Both the position numbers and the translations under genes were made by a program. 64,000 nt of DNA, taken from Rhodospirillaceae bacterium (GTDB lineage: Bacteria; Pseudomonadota; Alphaproteobacteria; Dongiales; Dongiaceae). The DNA lies in contig JADJQM010000001.1 of the NCBI GenBank assembly GCA_016712715.1, positions 62,001-126,000 of the forward strand, written 5' to 3'. Positions 44,701 through 52,737 of this stretch are shown here, in pieces; position 1 is the first letter of the stretch; each line of letters starts with the position of its first letter. Below the pieces are notes generated by a model that saw only the letters and a program-made list of their open reading frames with translations, was not told the origin of the DNA and did not search any database.

Positions 44701-45504
44701 ATGACCCTGCCACTGTCCAGACACCTGTTGGCCAAACGCCTGTTGGCCGGCGTCGCTTCGGCGATGTTGTGCCTTGTCGCCGCCGTCGACGCCGAGGCGG
44801 ATCCGGTTCGCCTGCGTGCCGATTATTGGTGTCCCTATAACTGCGATCCCGGCGAAAAATACCCCGGTTACATGATCGAGATCGCCCAGCGGGCCATGGC
44901 AAGGCTGGGAATCGTGGTTGATTACCAGCTGATGCCGTGGGACCGCGCCATGTCGGAGGTCCGGGACGGACGGATTGACGGCGCCGTCGGCGCCACGGCA
45001 CTGGAGGCGGACGGTCTGATCCTGTCGGACCCGCTTGGAATGGATGCCGATTGCTTCTTCGTAACCCCGCAGAGCCGCTGGCGATATGACGGAATCGAAT
45101 CCCTGCATGGGGTCCTGATTGGGGCGGCCTCCGGCTATACCCATGACGAGGGGCCGATCGACGCCTACATCGCCGCCAACGACAGACCGCAGGGGCGCGT
45201 CACGACGACAACCGGTGATGATGCCTCGTTGCGTAACATCCGGCTGCTCCTGGTGGGGCGGGTGGATGTGATCCTCGACAGCAGGTCTGTCGTGGCGATG
45301 GAAGCGGCACGACAGGGGCAGGCCAAGAATTTGGTGACGGCAGGCTGCCTCGAGGCGCTGCCGATCCATATCGCCTTGTCACCCAGAAACAAGGATGCCG
45401 CCAGGCTGGTCGGCGCGCTCCGGGAGGAAGTCGGCGAATTGCGCAAATCCGGTCGATTGGCCAAGATCATGGGCCATTACGGCCTGAATGACTGGCAGCC
45501 CTGA
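44701..45504 (+). CDS. Periplasmic amino-acid-type substrate-binding protein (SBP_bac_3)
   Basis: A 267-residue exported protein with a signal peptide (about residues 1-31 from the ATG at 44701) and a two-lobed binding fold: VRLRADYWCPYNCDPGE, GYMIEIAQRAMARLGIVVDY, and the hinge-region DGRIDGAVGATALEAD. No transporter ATPase or permease gene adjoins, so it may serve a distant ABC system or act as a receptor. In-frame starts at 44650 and 44653 would add about 16 residues without clear conservation. The gene ends 13 bases before tRNA-Thr on the opposite strand. Confidence 0.82.
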   Translation: MTLPLSRHLLAKRLLAGVASAMLCLVAAVDAEADPVRLRADYWCPYNCDPGEKYPGYMIEIAQRAMARLGIVVDYQLMPWDRAMSEVRDGRIDGAVGATALEADGLILSDPLGMDADCFFVTPQSRWRYDGIESLHGVLIGAASGYTHDEGPIDAYIAANDRPQGRVTTTTGDDASLRNIRLLLVGRVDVILDSRSVVAMEAARQGQAKNLVTAGCLEALPIHIALSPRNKDAARLVGALREEVGELRKSGRLAKIMGHYGLNDWQP

Positions 45505-45517
45505 GAAGGCTGCGGAA

Positions 45518-45592
45518 TGGTGCCGGCGGAGGGACTTGAACCCCCGACCTTCGGTTTACAAAACCGCTGCACTACCACTGTGCTACGCCGGC
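45518..45592 (-). tRNA. tRNA-Thr(UGU), integration site of the downstream element
   Basis: On the minus strand: acceptor GCCGGCG pairs with CGCCGGC, D arm GCACAGTGGTAGTGC, anticodon loop TTTGTAA (anticodon TGT), T arm GGGGGTTCAAGTCCCTC, encoded CCA. The 5' half (45592-45556) is repeated at 60758-60796. The gene is whole, but everything upstream of its 5' end now belongs to the integrated element. Confidence 0.95.
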
Positions 45593-45594
45593 AC
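45556..45594. repeat. attL, 39-bp core shared with attR
   Basis: This 39-base stretch, starting TTACAAAACC and ending CGCCGGCAC, is identical to 60758-60796. It covers the anticodon loop to the 5' end of tRNA-Thr. The two copies bracket a 15.2-kb region that starts with an integrase gene. Confidence 0.93.
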
Positions 45595-45670
45595 TTGCTC
45601 TAAAATCTTCAGTTTTCACAGCGCATTAGCAAACGTATCCGGCTGCGAACGCTTCGGAAACTCCGGTTTC

Positions 45671-45693
45671 AGCACCCAACTTAGCACCCAAAA
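45671..45693. promoter_or_regulatory. Integrase arm-type sites, left end
   Basis: Two copies of AGCACCCAA start 12 bases apart (45671 and 45683), about 75 bases inside attL. A pair with the same spacing lies inside attR. Confidence 0.55.
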
Positions 45694-45730
45694 CCCGGAA
45701 GCACCGAAGCGCGGCACTTCATACCCAGGC

Positions 45731-47047
45731 TTAGGCCACTTGGGAAGGGGCCTTCGGCGGCATGATGCTGTCCATAAGGCCGGCGCCCGCTTCGCGCCTT
45801 GGCACGGCATGGCTATAGACGCTCAGCGTAATGGCGGCGTTCGCGTGACCGAGGGCCTGGCTCACTTCCGCGATCGATACGCCCAAGCGCAGCTTGTGGG
45901 AGGCGAAGTTGTGGCGCAGATCATGGAAGCGCAGCCCGGGGAAGCCAGCCGCCTTGGCGAGGCGCCGGAACGCCTTGGACACCGCGTCGGGATCACGCGG
46001 CTCGAGCGGCAGCGGCAAGCCGGTCTCGGTATCCGTGCCGGGGAACATGAGGGCCGCGGCCGGCAGGATCCGGTCGAGCTCACGTTGCTCCGCTTCCTGT
46101 CGGGCCCTTTCCGCCAAGAGCGCGGCCACGGTCGACGCGCTAAGCGTGACGGTTCGCCGGCTATGTTCGTTCTTTAGGGCCGGCTTGATGACAACGCCGA
46201 ATTCTTTGGTGACGTCGATAGCCCGGTCAATTCGCAGCGCCCGCCGCTCGGGGTCCAGATCGGTCCAGCGCAGCGCCAGCAATTCGCCGCGGCGGGCGCC
46301 ACAGTCCAGCGCCAAGAGGGCGAGGGGGTAGGGCAACACCGTCGACTTGCTTGCCGCCAACTTGCCCAGCAGCGTGGCCAGATCGGTCTGGTCGAGAACC
46401 TGCATCACGATCGGCGCGACGGTTTCGCCCTTGCTCGATCGATCGGCAGTTTGCTTGAGCGAGGGTCTGTCCGCGTCCAGGCAAGGGTTGTGATCAATTA
46501 ACCGGTCACGGGCTGCGCGTTTCAGGCACAGGCTTAAGACGCGGTGGTAATGCGTCACGGTGCGGGCAGACAGGCCACGGGGCGGCGGGGTTAAATAGGT
46601 GCCGTCCCCTTGCTTGACCTTCTTGCGCTGGGTGCGGGACCCGGAATCGAGCATGATGCTGTATTGCTTTTCGATTGCCGCGGGGGTGACTTCGCGCAAC
46701 AGCATATTGCCCAAGGCGTCGGATGTGTGATCGAGCAGCAAGGATCTGTAACGCTCGTAAGTCCGGGTCGCCCTCTTGCTTTTGGCGGGACCGTCTAACC
46801 ATTCGTCGATCCATTGTTTGAGAGTGCGCGAACCGCGATCAAGCTGCATCCCTTTGTCGAGCTGCCCCATCATGCGGCGCAGTTCTTTTTCCGCATCCTT
46901 GCGGGTGCCCTGAACCGAGCGATAGAGCGGCTTGGCGCCCTTGCGGCGCAGCACGATTTGAAAGCTGGTGCCACGGGCGCCTTTGATTTCCCGAATGCAG
47001 CCGATGCGCCGCTTTACCGTTTTCGATTTCGTCGGGGTGTCAGTCAT
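45731..47047 (-). CDS. int: Tyrosine-recombinase integrase of the element
   Basis: A 438-residue site-specific recombinase. It has an N-terminal arm-binding region, a SAM-like core-binding domain (WIDEWLDGPAKSKRATRTYE), and the catalytic domain with the arginine in LDCGARRGELLAL (about residues 248-260), HDLRHNFASHKLRLGV (about residues 370-385) and LGHANAAITLSVYSHAVP with the tyrosine near residue 409. It is transcribed towards attL, about 135 bases from the core, as expected for an integrase targeting this site. It overlaps the preceding gene by four bases. Confidence 0.94.
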   Translation of the reverse strand: MTDTPTKSKTVKRRIGCIREIKGARGTSFQIVLRRKGAKPLYRSVQGTRKDAEKELRRMMGQLDKGMQLDRGSRTLKQWIDEWLDGPAKSKRATRTYERYRSLLLDHTSDALGNMLLREVTPAAIEKQYSIMLDSGSRTQRKKVKQGDGTYLTPPPRGLSARTVTHYHRVLSLCLKRAARDRLIDHNPCLDADRPSLKQTADRSSKGETVAPIVMQVLDQTDLATLLGKLAASKSTVLPYPLALLALDCGARRGELLALRWTDLDPERRALRIDRAIDVTKEFGVVIKPALKNEHSRRTVTLSASTVAALLAERARQEAEQRELDRILPAAALMFPGTDTETGLPLPLEPRDPDAVSKAFRRLAKAAGFPGLRFHDLRHNFASHKLRLGVSIAEVSQALGHANAAITLSVYSHAVPRREAGAGLMDSIMPPKAPSQVA

Positions 47048-47817
47048 GACGCGGACTCCATCTTTGCGGCTTTCTTCTCAACGGCGCGCTTCCGGTCATA
47101 TGCCTTCTGTTTGCACTTGGTTGAGCAATAGATTTGATCGGTGCGCCTGTTGCCAACGGGCTTTCCGCACACCTCGCAGAGTCGCCCGGATGTGATTGAG
47201 TTTGCAAGCGACAGCCAAGCGGCCGAAATCAGCGACCGCGGTCTAACCCGCGTTTCGAGTTTATGTCCCGCCGCCTGCACGACCACTTCAAAGCTCGCGT
47301 TCTTGGCAGTCGCGGCGCTGATTATTTCGGATAGCATGCGCAAGGCGTGGTCGGTCGGTGACTCGCATGTCTTGTTCACCCGCTCCACTCCGTCGTCTTT
47401 TTCCATGGCGAGGGCCTTGGTAACGCGACGGCCCCAAAGGGCTACGTTTTCGGAAAGCTGGCCAGCCGCTTTCATTGCGTCCCGCAGTCGGTTCCGCGCT
47501 TCGATAATTTGCGCGATGGATTCCGACTGGATGCTATCCGGGCGTTTCCGCTGGTCCAGGCCGAGAAAACCGTAATTGGCCACAAATGCGGCTATGCCGT
47601 CAGGATCATCGGGAATGCCGGCCACGACTTCATGGAGATTGCCCCCTAGCACAGGCTCATTTGCCAGCAGGGTCCCGCCTTTCCGGCGCACTTCCAGGTC
47701 ACCGTAAAGCAGAATGCCCACGGCTGTGGCCCCCACATCGCCCCCTTTGGTCGGGGCGCCAATCTCATATCCCGCCTCGTCCCGCACCCACTCGAAAGCA
47801 AAATTTGCCGCCAACAT
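47044..47817 (-). CDS. Zinc-ribbon protein cotranscribed with the integrase
   Basis: A 257-residue protein of unknown function with a C-terminal zinc-binding motif CEVCGKPVGNRRTDQIYCST followed by KCKQKAYDRKR (C-x2-C...C-x3-C). The N-terminal 190 residues are helical and unfamiliar. The basic end suggests nucleic-acid binding. Its stop overlaps the integrase ATG (ATGA), so the two are in one transcript that diverges from the excisionase-like gene. It could be a regulator of the integrase or a CGNR-like transcription factor; the match is partial. Confidence 0.6.
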   Translation of the reverse strand: MLAANFAFEWVRDEAGYEIGAPTKGGDVGATAVGILLYGDLEVRRKGGTLLANEPVLGGNLHEVVAGIPDDPDGIAAFVANYGFLGLDQRKRPDSIQSESIAQIIEARNRLRDAMKAAGQLSENVALWGRRVTKALAMEKDDGVERVNKTCESPTDHALRMLSEIISAATAKNASFEVVVQAAGHKLETRVRPRSLISAAWLSLANSITSGRLCEVCGKPVGNRRTDQIYCSTKCKQKAYDRKRAVEKKAAKMESAS

Positions 47818-47925
47818 CGGGTATCCTCACTGTCTTACTGATTTCTTACCAATAGCATATGTAGACTTTATAAGCAACAGAGCCTTACAAGGCGCATATA
47901 GACACAGTAAACCACGAGGCCAAGC
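47818..47925. promoter_or_regulatory. Divergent control region between integrase and excisionase/replication genes
   Basis: An AT-rich 108-base interval with two related motifs, GCATATGTAGAC (47855-47866) and GCATATAGACAC (47894-47905). This is the obvious place for divergent promoters and a switch operator. I could not place -35/-10 boxes with confidence. Confidence 0.45.
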
Positions 47926-48126
47926 ATGCCAACACCTGAAAAATCAGATCTGCCCGTTTACACCCCGCAGGAATTCGCAAGCCTCACGGGGTCGCATTAC
48001 ACGACCGTGCTTGACGCCCTTGAGGCCGGCACGCTGCCGGGCTTCCGGGTGGGCCGGCGCTGGGTCATGCCCAAGTCCAAATGCAATGAGCTTCTCGGGC
48101 TGCCCGTCCAGACGGTGCATCCATGA
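47926..48126 (+). CDS. Excisionase/AlpA-like helix-turn-helix protein
   Basis: A 66-residue DNA-binding protein: YTPQEFASLTGSHYTTVLDA, then LEAGTLPGFRVGRRWVMPKS, the winged-helix layout of MerR/excisionase-type proteins. In mobile elements such proteins direct excision or activate integrase transcription. The ATG begins the rightward operon of the element, and the last four bases overlap the next gene (ATGA). It is divergent from the integrase gene. Confidence 0.75.
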   Translation: MPTPEKSDLPVYTPQEFASLTGSHYTTVLDALEAGTLPGFRVGRRWVMPKSKCNELLGLPVQTVHP

Positions 48127-48728
48127 GCCGCCCCGACGCAAAAGCGGCACAGGTCGAGCACGCCCGCCTGGAACATCACCGCGCCAACATTGACACCACG
48201 GGCGAAATCATCCCCGCGGCGGATCGCATCGACAATCCGACCGAAGCAGCCGAGGCCGTGGCCGTGTTCAACCTCGCGCTGTCCGCCAACCGCTATTACC
48301 AGCTGCCGACCATCGAAATGCCTGGCCTCAAGGTGCACTGGCTTGGTGCGATCGGCGTCAACGATGCCGTCGACATTGAAGTGATGACAGGCGAGAACTC
48401 GGTCACATTCATCACGCTGCAGGTCCCGGGCTGGGTGCCTTATGTGCCGCGTGACCGAACCGACGTTGACGGGCTCAACCTGCGATGCGGCGATGCGATC
48501 GAACGCCTTGAACATGCAAGGGACCTTGCGGCTTTGCCGCCCACGATCCTTTCAAGGGCGATGACGCTTACCGACCTTCGCGAGGCGATCGCCAGCGCAA
48601 CACGCGCGCTAACCACGATCGAGGACGCCCTGGCCGACGCAAGCGACAAGTTCCCCCGCTGGTCACGACCGCCACGGGGCGCCGTGCCGCGTATCGCTGG
48701 GTTCGACATCAAATGGCCCCGCGTCTAG
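48123..48728 (+). CDS. Hypothetical protein of the element's early operon
   Basis: A 201-residue protein without a recognised motif, signal or membrane segment. The N-terminal part is acidic and helical, and the middle is strand-rich (VHWLGAIGVNDAVDIEVMTG). It overlaps the excisionase-like gene by four bases and precedes the primase-polymerase gene by 10 bases, so it is part of the replication operon. It could be a replication accessory protein, but nothing in the sequence proves it. Confidence 0.6.
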   Translation: MSRPDAKAAQVEHARLEHHRANIDTTGEIIPAADRIDNPTEAAEAVAVFNLALSANRYYQLPTIEMPGLKVHWLGAIGVNDAVDIEVMTGENSVTFITLQVPGWVPYVPRDRTDVDGLNLRCGDAIERLEHARDLAALPPTILSRAMTLTDLREAIASATRALTTIEDALADASDKFPRWSRPPRGAVPRIAGFDIKWPRV

Positions 48729-48738
48729 GTGCCACTTG

Positions 48739-50682
48739 ATGGATAGTGCGCACCCCCAGCCTTCAATGCTCGACCACGCTCTTACCCGTGCAGCTGAAGG
48801 ATTCAACGTCTTTCCGCTGCAGACCGGTAAGAAGACGCCGCCCAAGGGCATGCACTTCAAGGAGATGGCAACCCGTGATCCTGAACAGATCAAGGCGTGG
48901 TGGTCACAAACCCCGGACGCCAATATCGGAATCTATACCGGCAAGTTTGGCGACATGCGGGCGGATGGTGGATTCGACGCGCTCATAGTTATCGATGTGG
49001 ACGCCAAGGGCGGCAAGAACGGCTTCGATACCATCGACCAATGGAAGGCCGAAGGCTTAGAGCTTCCAAGGACGCCCGTAACCGAAACGACGACAAGCGG
49101 CTGTCACCTGTTTTACCGCGTCGACCAGCCTGTCAGGCAAGGCGTGAATCGCTTAGGCGATGGCGTCGATCACAGATCCTACGGTGGGTACGTCGTAGCC
49201 TGCGGTTCTGTGATCGACGGCAAGCCCTATGTGTCGCACTCTGACGAACCTATGGCATTCGCCCCTACGTGGCTTGTCGATCGCTGCGGTCAGCGCGGCC
49301 CTGAAAGTCCAGCCAATGCCGACACAGCACCCCCTGCCAACGTCGACCGCGTCCGTGCTCTATCTCGTGCAACCGATTATCTCCGGTCGACCGCTCCGGT
49401 AGCCGTCAAAGGTCAAGGTGGAGATCAGACCACGTTCAAAGTGGCGGCTCGGGTGAAAGATTTTGGCGTGAGCGAGGCGGACTGTGTCGAGCTCATGCTT
49501 GACCACTACAATCCACGCTGCCCGCCTGGCTGGTCGCCGGAACGCATGGCCGAGAAGGTTCACAACGCCTACCGCTACGGCTTTGAGGAACCTGGCGCCG
49601 CTGCGCCCGAGGTCATATTTAGCAAGATCGAAACGCTAGCCCCAAGCGCGGCGGGAAATTCCGCCACGGGCAATCGGCGCTTTAAGGTGCGGTTGCTTGG
49701 CGACATCGCCCCCAAGCTGGATATGCTTTGGGCGATTGATGGCGTGCTGCCGGCCGGCGGCCTGGTCATTCTCATTGCCGAACCGGGCAAAGCCAAGACG
49801 CTCAGCGCGGTGGAGATGGCCTTTGCCATCGCCCGCGGCGTGCCATGGCATGGCCGGGACACCCTTCAAGGCTCGGTGCTCTATTTCAGCGCGGAAGGCA
49901 TGCTCGCCAACCGCCTCGAGGCGCGGCGCCAATTTGACGAGCTTGCCGGCGCCGCCATTCCCTTCGCGGCGATCGAGGATGGCGCCAACCTGCGCAGCAG
50001 TGCCGACGATGTGTCGGCCTTGATTGCGGCGGCCCTGGAATTGCCGGAGCGCACCGGCCACCCCCTGCGCTTGATTGTGATCGACACCCTGAACCAGATC
50101 ATGGCCGGCGGCGCCGAAAACAGCGCGGAAGACATGGGCGCCGTTATCGCCAGCTTGAGCCGCATCAAGCGTGAGACGGGCGCCGCGGTCCTGGTCATCC
50201 ACCATCTGGGCAAGGATGCGGCCAAGGGCGCGCGTGGCCATAGCTCGCTTATGGGTGCTGTCGACACGGCCCTGGAAATTAAGAATTCGGCCGTCACGAT
50301 CGAGAAGCAACGCGACGGTGAGACGGGCGCAAAATTCCATTTCCAAATTGAGACGGTGGAAATCGGCACCGATGCCAAAGGGCGCCCGGTCACGTCTGCC
50401 GTCACCGTCCCGGACCGGGGGCGGGCATTTGAGCGTGAGACACCCAAGGCCGGAACCAGTACCGCCAAGCTACTGGAAGCGGCCCAAAACCTGACTTTAG
50501 GCAGGGCAGAACCGGGCGAACCGGCCCGGATTGCGGTCCATGAGTGGCGGGCTGAATTCGTCTCCCGGAATTATCGGGGCCGTGAATCAAGCGGTCAAAG
50601 GGAGTTCAGAAGGCGGACAAATGAGCTTGTCCGCATGGGGTGGATCAAGGATGAGGGCGATCATGCGCTTGTTCTCGGTTAA
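48739..50682 (+). CDS. Bifunctional primase-polymerase / AAA ATPase (RepA-like replication protein)
   Basis: A 647-residue replication protein. The N-terminal 200 residues form an archaeo-eukaryotic primase (Prim-Pol) domain: GFNVFPLQTGKKTPP, ANIGIYTG, the metal aspartates in ALIVIDVDAKGG, and TTTSGCHLFYRVD. The C-terminal half is an RecA/RepA-type ATPase with LVILIAEPGKAKTLSAVEMA (Walker A, unusual Ala before Lys-Thr), LRLIVIDTLNQIMAGG (Walker B) and VLVIHHLGKDAAKG. The pairing is typical of plasmid- and satellite-phage replication initiators. Iteron-like repeats begin inside its 3' end. The ATG at 48739 is one codon after a possible TTG. Confidence 0.88.
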   Translation: MDSAHPQPSMLDHALTRAAEGFNVFPLQTGKKTPPKGMHFKEMATRDPEQIKAWWSQTPDANIGIYTGKFGDMRADGGFDALIVIDVDAKGGKNGFDTIDQWKAEGLELPRTPVTETTTSGCHLFYRVDQPVRQGVNRLGDGVDHRSYGGYVVACGSVIDGKPYVSHSDEPMAFAPTWLVDRCGQRGPESPANADTAPPANVDRVRALSRATDYLRSTAPVAVKGQGGDQTTFKVAARVKDFGVSEADCVELMLDHYNPRCPPGWSPERMAEKVHNAYRYGFEEPGAAAPEVIFSKIETLAPSAAGNSATGNRRFKVRLLGDIAPKLDMLWAIDGVLPAGGLVILIAEPGKAKTLSAVEMAFAIARGVPWHGRDTLQGSVLYFSAEGMLANRLEARRQFDELAGAAIPFAAIEDGANLRSSADDVSALIAAALELPERTGHPLRLIVIDTLNQIMAGGAENSAEDMGAVIASLSRIKRETGAAVLVIHHLGKDAAKGARGHSSLMGAVDTALEIKNSAVTIEKQRDGETGAKFHFQIETVEIGTDAKGRPVTSAVTVPDRGRAFERETPKAGTSTAKLLEAAQNLTLGRAEPGEPARIAVHEWRAEFVSRNYRGRESSGQREFRRRTNELVRMGWIKDEGDHALVLG

Positions 50683-50837
50683 GCCCTTCAGCGGACAAAC
50701 TGTAGCCAGTGCTATCGCCTTGATAACACGTGGGAATTCCGAAGCGGACAAAGCGGACAAATGGCGGACATGCCCGCAAATGTCCGCCGGTCATACGGGG
50801 CGGACAAAGCGGACATCTCCCTATAGGGGATGTCCGC
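50613..50837. repeat. Iteron-like heptamer cluster, candidate replication origin
   Basis: GCGGACA occurs at 50613, 50691, 50744, 50753, 50764, 50800 and 50809, and its complement TGTCCGC at 50628, 50781 and 50831: ten copies in 225 bases, several 9 or 11 bases apart. The cluster starts in the 3' end of the replication gene and fills the gap after it. This density and position are those of an initiator-binding array. Confidence 0.7.
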
Positions 50838-50946
50838 TACGCCGCGACCCTGCTTTTCAAAACTCATCAAACAGCCCTTGGCCGATACAGCAGGGATTGG
50901 GTGGCGCGACCCCTGCGCGTGTGACTGGCGGGCATGGGTGGCTGTC

Positions 50947-51468
50947 ATGAGCATGCCGCTTCGCCCTATCAGCCGCCGGCGCGTGGCGTTTGCCAAGCGC
51001 CTGGTCGCATCGGGTGGCAATGCGACCGCCGCCGCCCTTGCTGCCGGGTACAGGCCCGGTGCCCGCGCCATTGCCGCCCGGCTGCTACATGACGACCGTG
51101 TACTTGCCCTGGTGGCTGCGGAGATCAAGCGCGGCGCCCCGGGCGCTGCCGAGGCGCTGCGCCGCCTCATGCTGCCGTCACGGCCTGCCGTGCTGCGCTA
51201 CCGCCTGGAATTGCTCTTGCGAGATCCGCAGCCGGTCAAATTGATCGGCAGCCATGCCGCACCCCTCACCCTGGCCAACCCCGATGACACCGCGATGCGC
51301 GATTTTGCCGTGCGCCTTGCCGTCGAGATCGGCCCAAAAAATGCGCCCGCCGCTGTTTTGGGTGCTGAAATCGGGTGCTTAGAGCCCGAGCCCACCGGCA
51401 ACACCACGGAACATAAAGACTTTTCAACCCGCGGCAGCGGTTCAAGCAAACGCTGCCCCAAGAAATGA
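50947..51468 (+). CDS. Small-terminase-like protein 1
   Basis: A 173-residue protein whose N-terminus, RRRVAFAKRLVASGGNATAA followed by ALAAGYRPGARAIAARLL, matches the helix-turn-helix start of phage small terminase subunits (Terminase_2 type). Its C-terminal part diverges and ends in a low-complexity basic tail. TerS proteins bind the packaging site and steer the large terminase; satellites often encode their own to redirect a helper. The ATG at 50947 has a GGTGG site; the open frame extends upstream to 50830 but covers the iteron cluster. Confidence 0.6.
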   Translation: MSMPLRPISRRRVAFAKRLVASGGNATAAALAAGYRPGARAIAARLLHDDRVLALVAAEIKRGAPGAAEALRRLMLPSRPAVLRYRLELLLRDPQPVKLIGSHAAPLTLANPDDTAMRDFAVRLAVEIGPKNAPAAVLGAEIGCLEPEPTGNTTEHKDFSTRGSGSSKRCPKK

Positions 51469-51478
51469 GGCTATCCAC

Positions 51479-52153
51479 ATGAGCAAATCCCCATTGAGCC
51501 GGCTTTTCACTGGTGCAGCTGCCAAGGCGGTCGACGTGGTCGACGCCCTTGCCGGCCAAGATCCTGTCACCCGGCTTAAGGCCCGCCTTGCCGACGCGGT
51601 CGCCGCGGCCGATCTGGCGCAGGCCGCTTTCACATCGGCGGCCATGGCCTATGAGCTATCGCCTGGCCACGACACCAACGCCCGGAAGCTTGATGACGCC
51701 CGCGCCGCCCTTACAGCGGCCAGAGAACGGGTCGAGGGACTTACCGCCGCTGCGCAGGCCGCCGAAGCCCAGGCAGCGGCCACAGCGTCCGCGGCTACCG
51801 CTGCCGACCGTGCCAAGCGCTGGGATGCCGCGGAAGCCCTGGCAGAGACGCGGAAAGACATTGCCGCCGACATCGAGAAGCTTGCGGCAGACCTGGCCGG
51901 CAAATTCAAGCAGCTGCAGGACGTCACGGCGCAGATTGCCGAGGCGATGCCGTACCGGCCGGATAGCTCCGAGAAAACGGGCACCTTTTTGATCCTGCCC
52001 GAGGTCGAAATCACCGGCCGATACGCATTGGTCAAATGCGGCCTGCGCTGGGCTGGCAACTGGCCATGGGAGCTTAAGGACCTTCCGACCCTCAGCAGTT
52101 ACATGGCCAAAGCCTGCGATCAGCTGGCGCAGCTGCGGAAGGTTCGCGGTTGA
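51479..52153 (+). CDS. Coiled-coil hypothetical protein
   Basis: A 224-residue protein with a long Ala-rich helical middle (about residues 30-155), likely a coiled coil, and a globular end with VKCGLRWAGNWPWELKDLP. No family recognised. It starts 10 bases after the first small-terminase-like gene and ends at a large hairpin. A structural or scaffolding role in a phage-like particle is possible but rests only on position. Confidence 0.6.
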   Translation: MSKSPLSRLFTGAAAKAVDVVDALAGQDPVTRLKARLADAVAAADLAQAAFTSAAMAYELSPGHDTNARKLDDARAALTAARERVEGLTAAAQAAEAQAAATASAATAADRAKRWDAAEALAETRKDIAADIEKLAADLAGKFKQLQDVTAQIAEAMPYRPDSSEKTGTFLILPEVEITGRYALVKCGLRWAGNWPWELKDLPTLSSYMAKACDQLAQLRKVRG

Positions 52154-52154
52154 A

Positions 52155-52217
52155 CCCCCCTCGATCTGCGGAAACCGGCGATCGGCCGGCAGCAAAAGGC
52201 CGATCGTCGAAGGGGGG
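52155..52217 (+). other. Large nested hairpin after the coiled-coil gene
   Basis: Outer arms CCCCCCTCGA (52155) and TCGAAGGGGGG (52207) with a one-base bulge, and inner arms CGATCGGCC (52179) and GGCCGATCG (52198). There is no T run. It could end transcription, form an RNA, or be a packaging signal. It is followed by a GC-rich CCCCCGGGGGCACCCCCGG block. Confidence 0.6.
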
Positions 52218-52497
52218 AGTACCCCCGGGGGCACCCCCGGATTTCCGCGACGGCATGGCCGTACGGGGGCCCCACGCGGTGCCTAGATCAAATTTTTTAA
52301 TGAGGCGCCAACGTGACCCGAATTTCTAAGCCCTTGAATACGCGATCAATCCCTGGTTGCGTGTTGCGAAAAATGCAACTTGTTGCAATATTTGCAATAT
52401 AGATCAATTAGTTAGGTCGATTTTTGGACTTGATTTTGTCCGCAAACGCGCGCAACTTCGGGGCATCGCAATGCTGCGATGGATAGGGGGATTTCAC
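52218..52497 (+). promoter_or_regulatory. Gene-free interval with tandem repeats, likely promoter region of the phage-like operon
   Basis: No coding sequence. An AT-rich part holds TTGCAATAT twice in tandem (52383-52400) and an inverted pair TGCAA-CTTG-TTGCA (52374-52387). These look like operator sites before the operon that starts at 52498. No clear -10 box can be assigned. The left part is GC-rich and otherwise featureless. Confidence 0.45.
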
Positions 52498-52737
52498 ATG
52501 TCAAAGCTTCCGGGTGGTATCGATCGGATTGCCGAAGTGGTGGCGGAAACGGTCCGCGTTTGGAACGTGGGCGCCGACAAGTCGCTGACGAAGTCGGAAC
52601 GTAGCCGGCACTTCAACGAAGCGGCCAAGCGGCGCGACCAGCTTTTGCGCGGCATGACGCCCGAGGACAAAACGCGCCTCGATGCGATCGCCATTTCGCT
52701 GCGCAACCTCGCCAACAATGAACAGGCCCACGCATGA
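52498..52737 (+). CDS. Hypothetical protein, first gene of the phage-like operon
   Basis: A 79-residue helical, charged protein of no known family (SKLPGGIDRIAEVVAETVRV at the start). The start is the ATG at 52498, with AGGGGG 8 bases upstream; the open frame extends further but crosses the repeats before it. Its last four bases overlap the next gene (ATGA). Probably made together with the genes that follow. Confidence 0.6.
   Translation: MSKLPGGIDRIAEVVAETVRVWNVGADKSLTKSERSRHFNEAAKRRDQLLRGMTPEDKTRLDAIAISLRNLANNEQAHA

Noticed and set aside
45616..45810. Minus-strand frame between the integrase end and tRNA-Thr
   Set aside because: It is another-frame reading of the integrase end and att region; no independent start or family.
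50613..50837. CRISPR array
   Set aside because: The repeated unit is only seven bases, spacing is irregular and copies occur on both strands.
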